Origin: Agrobacterium larrymoorei
GTDB taxonomy: Bacteria; Pseudomonadota; Alphaproteobacteria; Rhizobiales; Rhizobiaceae
Length of the DNA: 64,000 bases
Direction: 5' to 3'
Assembly: GCF_030819275.1 (NCBI RefSeq)
Contig: NZ_JAUTBL010000001.1
Coordinates: 1,270,501 to 1,334,500 of the forward strand
Every line of letters begins with the position of its first letter. Within the stretch, counting starts at the first letter, position 1. A program made the position numbers and the translations under genes. Below, piece after piece: positions 62,008 to 64,000 of the stretch. The notes below the pieces were generated by a model, which did no database searches, was not told the origin of the DNA, and saw only the letters and a program-made list of their open reading frames with translations.

Positions 62008-64000
62008 TCAGGTGAGCGTCGTCAGCAGACGACCCGAGGCACCGGGTTCGGCGAAACGGTTGAAGATGTCGCTGGTCGTGCTGCGCAAACGTTCTACGTC
62101 GTCGGGGCCGTATCGGTCGGAGCGGTAGCTCATCAGCACGCGGATCGACCTTTCGCCACCGATTGTTTCCTCCATGACCTCGAATTGCAGACCCAGCATG
62201 GATTCGTGCTTGTCGGGATCGATCTGGCGGAACTCCACCGGCTTGCCGTCCGGTGTCATCAGCGTGCCGTTCAGCTTGTTCTTGGCGTGGATCTGAATGA
62301 AGACCTCGAAGAGATGGTCACGACCGGGTGTCATGCCCAGCGCCTCCTCAACAAGATCGATGGGGATTTCGCTGTGGTCCAGCGAGGTATTGATGGTGTT
62401 CTTCACCGTCGAAATCAGCGCGCCGACCGTCATGTTGTCCTCAAACCGCACACGATGGGCGACGACTGTGGTGAAATAGCCGATCGTATCGAAGTAGCGG
62501 CTATCGGTACGGCCCGATGCCGAGGTGCCGATGACGAGGTCGTTCAGGCCGCCGAGATGACGAAGCGATGCGGCAATTGCGGCATAGACCACGTTGAACA
62601 GCGAGGCGCTGTTCTGCTTTGCTATAGCGTACAGCCCGTCGCTGACATGCTTTTCCAGCTTGAGCTCGATCCAGCCGCCCGCTGGCGCTTCGTCATGCGA
62701 AGACTCATCCGGCACGCCGCCCTTGCCACCGATGCTGAGGCTCTTAGGAGCATCGCGCAGCATGTCGGTCCAATAGGAAAGATGGTCGGTGTTAAGGCCG
62801 GAGGCCACCTGTTTTCTGGCGAACTCATGGAAAGGCTGCGGTTCGGTCGCAAAGACGGGAGCCCTGCCTGCGGCCCTGGCCTTGTAGGCCTCTGTCAGCT
62901 CATCCATCATCAGGTTCACCGACCATTCGTCCAGCACGATATGGTGGAAGAGGAAGGAGAGCACTTGCCTGCCCGTCTGTGGGTTCCTGAGGAAGCGCAG
63001 CCGCATTGGCAGTTCGCTGGAGAGATCGAAGCGCCAGCCGGCCTCCGCATGCCGATCCACGCCCTCACTCTCCTCGCTGGTCCAGAACCATTTGTAATCC
63101 GGCAGATCATGCATCGGCACGATCCTCTGGATAACGGTATCACCCTCAACGCAAAACTGCGTTCGCAAGCCGGGATGGCGCTCGATGATGTCGAGGAAGG
63201 CGCATTGGAAGGCGTGCTCATCCACGGGGTCGAGAAAATCGAGCGCAAAGGGGATGTTGAAGATGTCGCCAAAGCCAAAGGCGGCGTAAGCCTTCCATAG
63301 CGACATCTGCGCAAGCGACAGCGGTGCGGTCAGTGAACCACTTGCTGTCGGTTCTCCCAGCGCCGGTGCTTTTGCATCGAGGCGTGTTGCCTGTTTGGCA
63401 AGCGAAGCGGCGGTCGGGTAGCTGAAGAGATCGTTGAAACGCAGTTCGATGCCGTGATTGGCGAGGAGGCGACCGATGATGCGCGTCGCGATCAGGGAAT
63501 GGCCGCCGAAATCGAAGAAGTCATCCTCCGGCTGCATATCAGGAGAGGCAAGTGCTTCGCGAAATTCTGCTAGTATGATCGCGGCGGTGTCGTCTTCGCT
63601 CCCACCAGCGGCTTGCAAGATTGGCAGTGCCGCCGCATCCCTCTCGCGTTGGGCGAAACCGGCAAAATCCGCTGCGCCTTCGAGTTGACTGACGAAACGC
63701 TCCAGCAAGAAGGCCGTTGCATGCGGCGACATTTCCTTCCCACCCGTCAGTTCGAGGCGGATATCGCCTGCCACTGTTGGGCCAACGGCAAGCGTGAGGC
63801 CAAGACCGGATTGCAGCGAGGGCAGATGCAGGGGCTCGAATTGCAATCCGTGCTCCGGTACCGGCTCGCCGGGAGGTGCCAGTGGATGCAATGTCAGAGT
63901 AGCGATGGCATCTTGATCGTCGCTTCGTCCTTCCAGCCCCGCCAAGACGGCGTTTTCCGCCTGCTCCTGCGACTGGCCGCGAATGATCGATACCCGCGAC
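62008..64000 (-). CDS. siderophore NRPS, C-terminal C-T-C part (5' end outside window)
   Basis: The open frame enters from the right edge and gives about 660 residues. It starts with the end of a condensation domain (VSIIRGQSQEQAENAVLAGL, LEGAADFAGFAQ). Next is a canonical carrier domain with DDFFDFGGHSLIATRIIGRL (Ser intact), then a full condensation domain (LSLAQMSLWKAYAAFGFGDI, SFLFHHIVLDEWSVNLMMDE = HHxxxD, DLVIGTSASGRTDSRYFDTI, PIDLVEEALGMTP). There is no thioesterase, which fits release by attack of an amine, as in VibF C2. It is convergent with the free C-domain gene. Upstream domains cannot be seen. Confidence 0.88.
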   Translation of the reverse strand, partial: SRVSIIRGQSQEQAENAVLAGLEGRSDDQDAIATLTLHPLAPPGEPVPEHGLQFEPLHLPSLQSGLGLTLAVGPTVAGDIRLELTGGKEMSPHATAFLLERFVSQLEGAADFAGFAQRERDAAALPILQAAGGSEDDTAAIILAEFREALASPDMQPEDDFFDFGGHSLIATRIIGRLLANHGIELRFNDLFSYPTAASLAKQATRLDAKAPALGEPTASGSLTAPLSLAQMSLWKAYAAFGFGDIFNIPFALDFLDPVDEHAFQCAFLDIIERHPGLRTQFCVEGDTVIQRIVPMHDLPDYKWFWTSEESEGVDRHAEAGWRFDLSSELPMRLRFLRNPQTGRQVLSFLFHHIVLDEWSVNLMMDELTEAYKARAAGRAPVFATEPQPFHEFARKQVASGLNTDHLSYWTDMLRDAPKSLSIGGKGGVPDESSHDEAPAGGWIELKLEKHVSDGLYAIAKQNSASLFNVVYAAIAASLRHLGGLNDLVIGTSASGRTDSRYFDTIGYFTTVVAHRVRFEDNMTVGALISTVKNTINTSLDHSEIPIDLVEEALGMTPGRDHLFEVFIQIHAKNKLNGTLMTPDGKPVEFRQIDPDKHESMLGLQFEVMEETIGGERSIRVLMSYRSDRYGPDDVERLRSTTSDIFNRFAEPGASGRLLTTLT

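Noticed and set aside
61816..63300. 494-codon open frame on the plus strand
   Set aside because: It is antisense to the C-T-C NRPS gene, which has intact catalytic motifs in the minus frame, and it would read through a strong terminator.

Overview
The window looks like part of a GC-rich alphaproteobacterial replicon from the Rhizobiaceae (Agrobacterium/Rhizobium type). Supporting this are the YcaO-TfuA gene pair, a rhizobial-style XRE regulator, many ABC and TTT (TctABC) solute importers, a FecI/FecR/TonB-receptor triad, and a catecholate siderophore locus whose domain content matches the spermidine/threonine siderophores of Agrobacterium (agrobactin type). Genus is inferred from gene content only. 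No rRNA, tRNA or CRISPR array was seen.

Layout. 1-1 kb: the tail of a cupin-type regulator and an IS630-family relic still bounded by TA and 11-bp inverted ends. 1-6 kb: a leftward YcaO-TfuA locus with two small ORFs (72 and about 83 codons), a 651-aa BTAD/TPR regulator and an XRE regulator; this could be a RiPP or peptide-thioamidation system. 6.4-7.6 kb: a membrane diguanylate cyclase. 8.8-13.1 kb: an ECF sigma factor, a FecR-type anti-sigma factor and a HasR-like TonB-dependent receptor. 13.1-16.3 kb: decayed DNA with an IS5-family relic and two divergent, frameshifted S41 peptidase genes. 16.5-29.6 kb: a LysR gene convergent with a 12-kb leftward operon for uptake and cleavage of peptides (Pip, S9 and M20 peptidases, Dpp-like ABC importer, serine hydrolase, MmgE/PrpD). 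29.9-43 kb: a catabolic region with TctABC, an FMN alpha-hydroxyacid oxidase, an ABC importer with two paralogous binding proteins, an amidohydrolase, an SMP-30 lactonase, an IclR regulator, a D-hydroxyacid dehydrogenase and an RraA-like aldolase. A 17-bp operator-like sequence occurs in front of both binding-protein genes.

43.3-46.6 kb: a TadE/TadG-like gene pair lies between two perfect 444-bp direct repeats, each carrying the 3' end of the rraA-like gene. 46.7-50.4 kb: an AaeA/AaeX/AaeB-like aromatic-acid efflux operon led by a MarR gene with an 18-bp palindromic operator candidate.

50.7-64 kb: the siderophore locus. Leftward genes make and activate 2,3-dihydroxybenzoate (entC, entE, entB, entA, PPTase). 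Rightward are a Cy-Cy-A-T NRPS and a free condensation domain (VibH type). Leftward from the right edge comes a second NRPS ending C-T-C. Together they resemble VibF split in two: DHB is loaded on the EntB carrier domain, joined to threonine and cyclised to an oxazoline, then transferred to a DHB-polyamine made by the free C domain. Two oddities matter: entE carries a one-base frameshift, and the carrier domain ending the first NRPS has proline where the phosphopantetheine serine should be.
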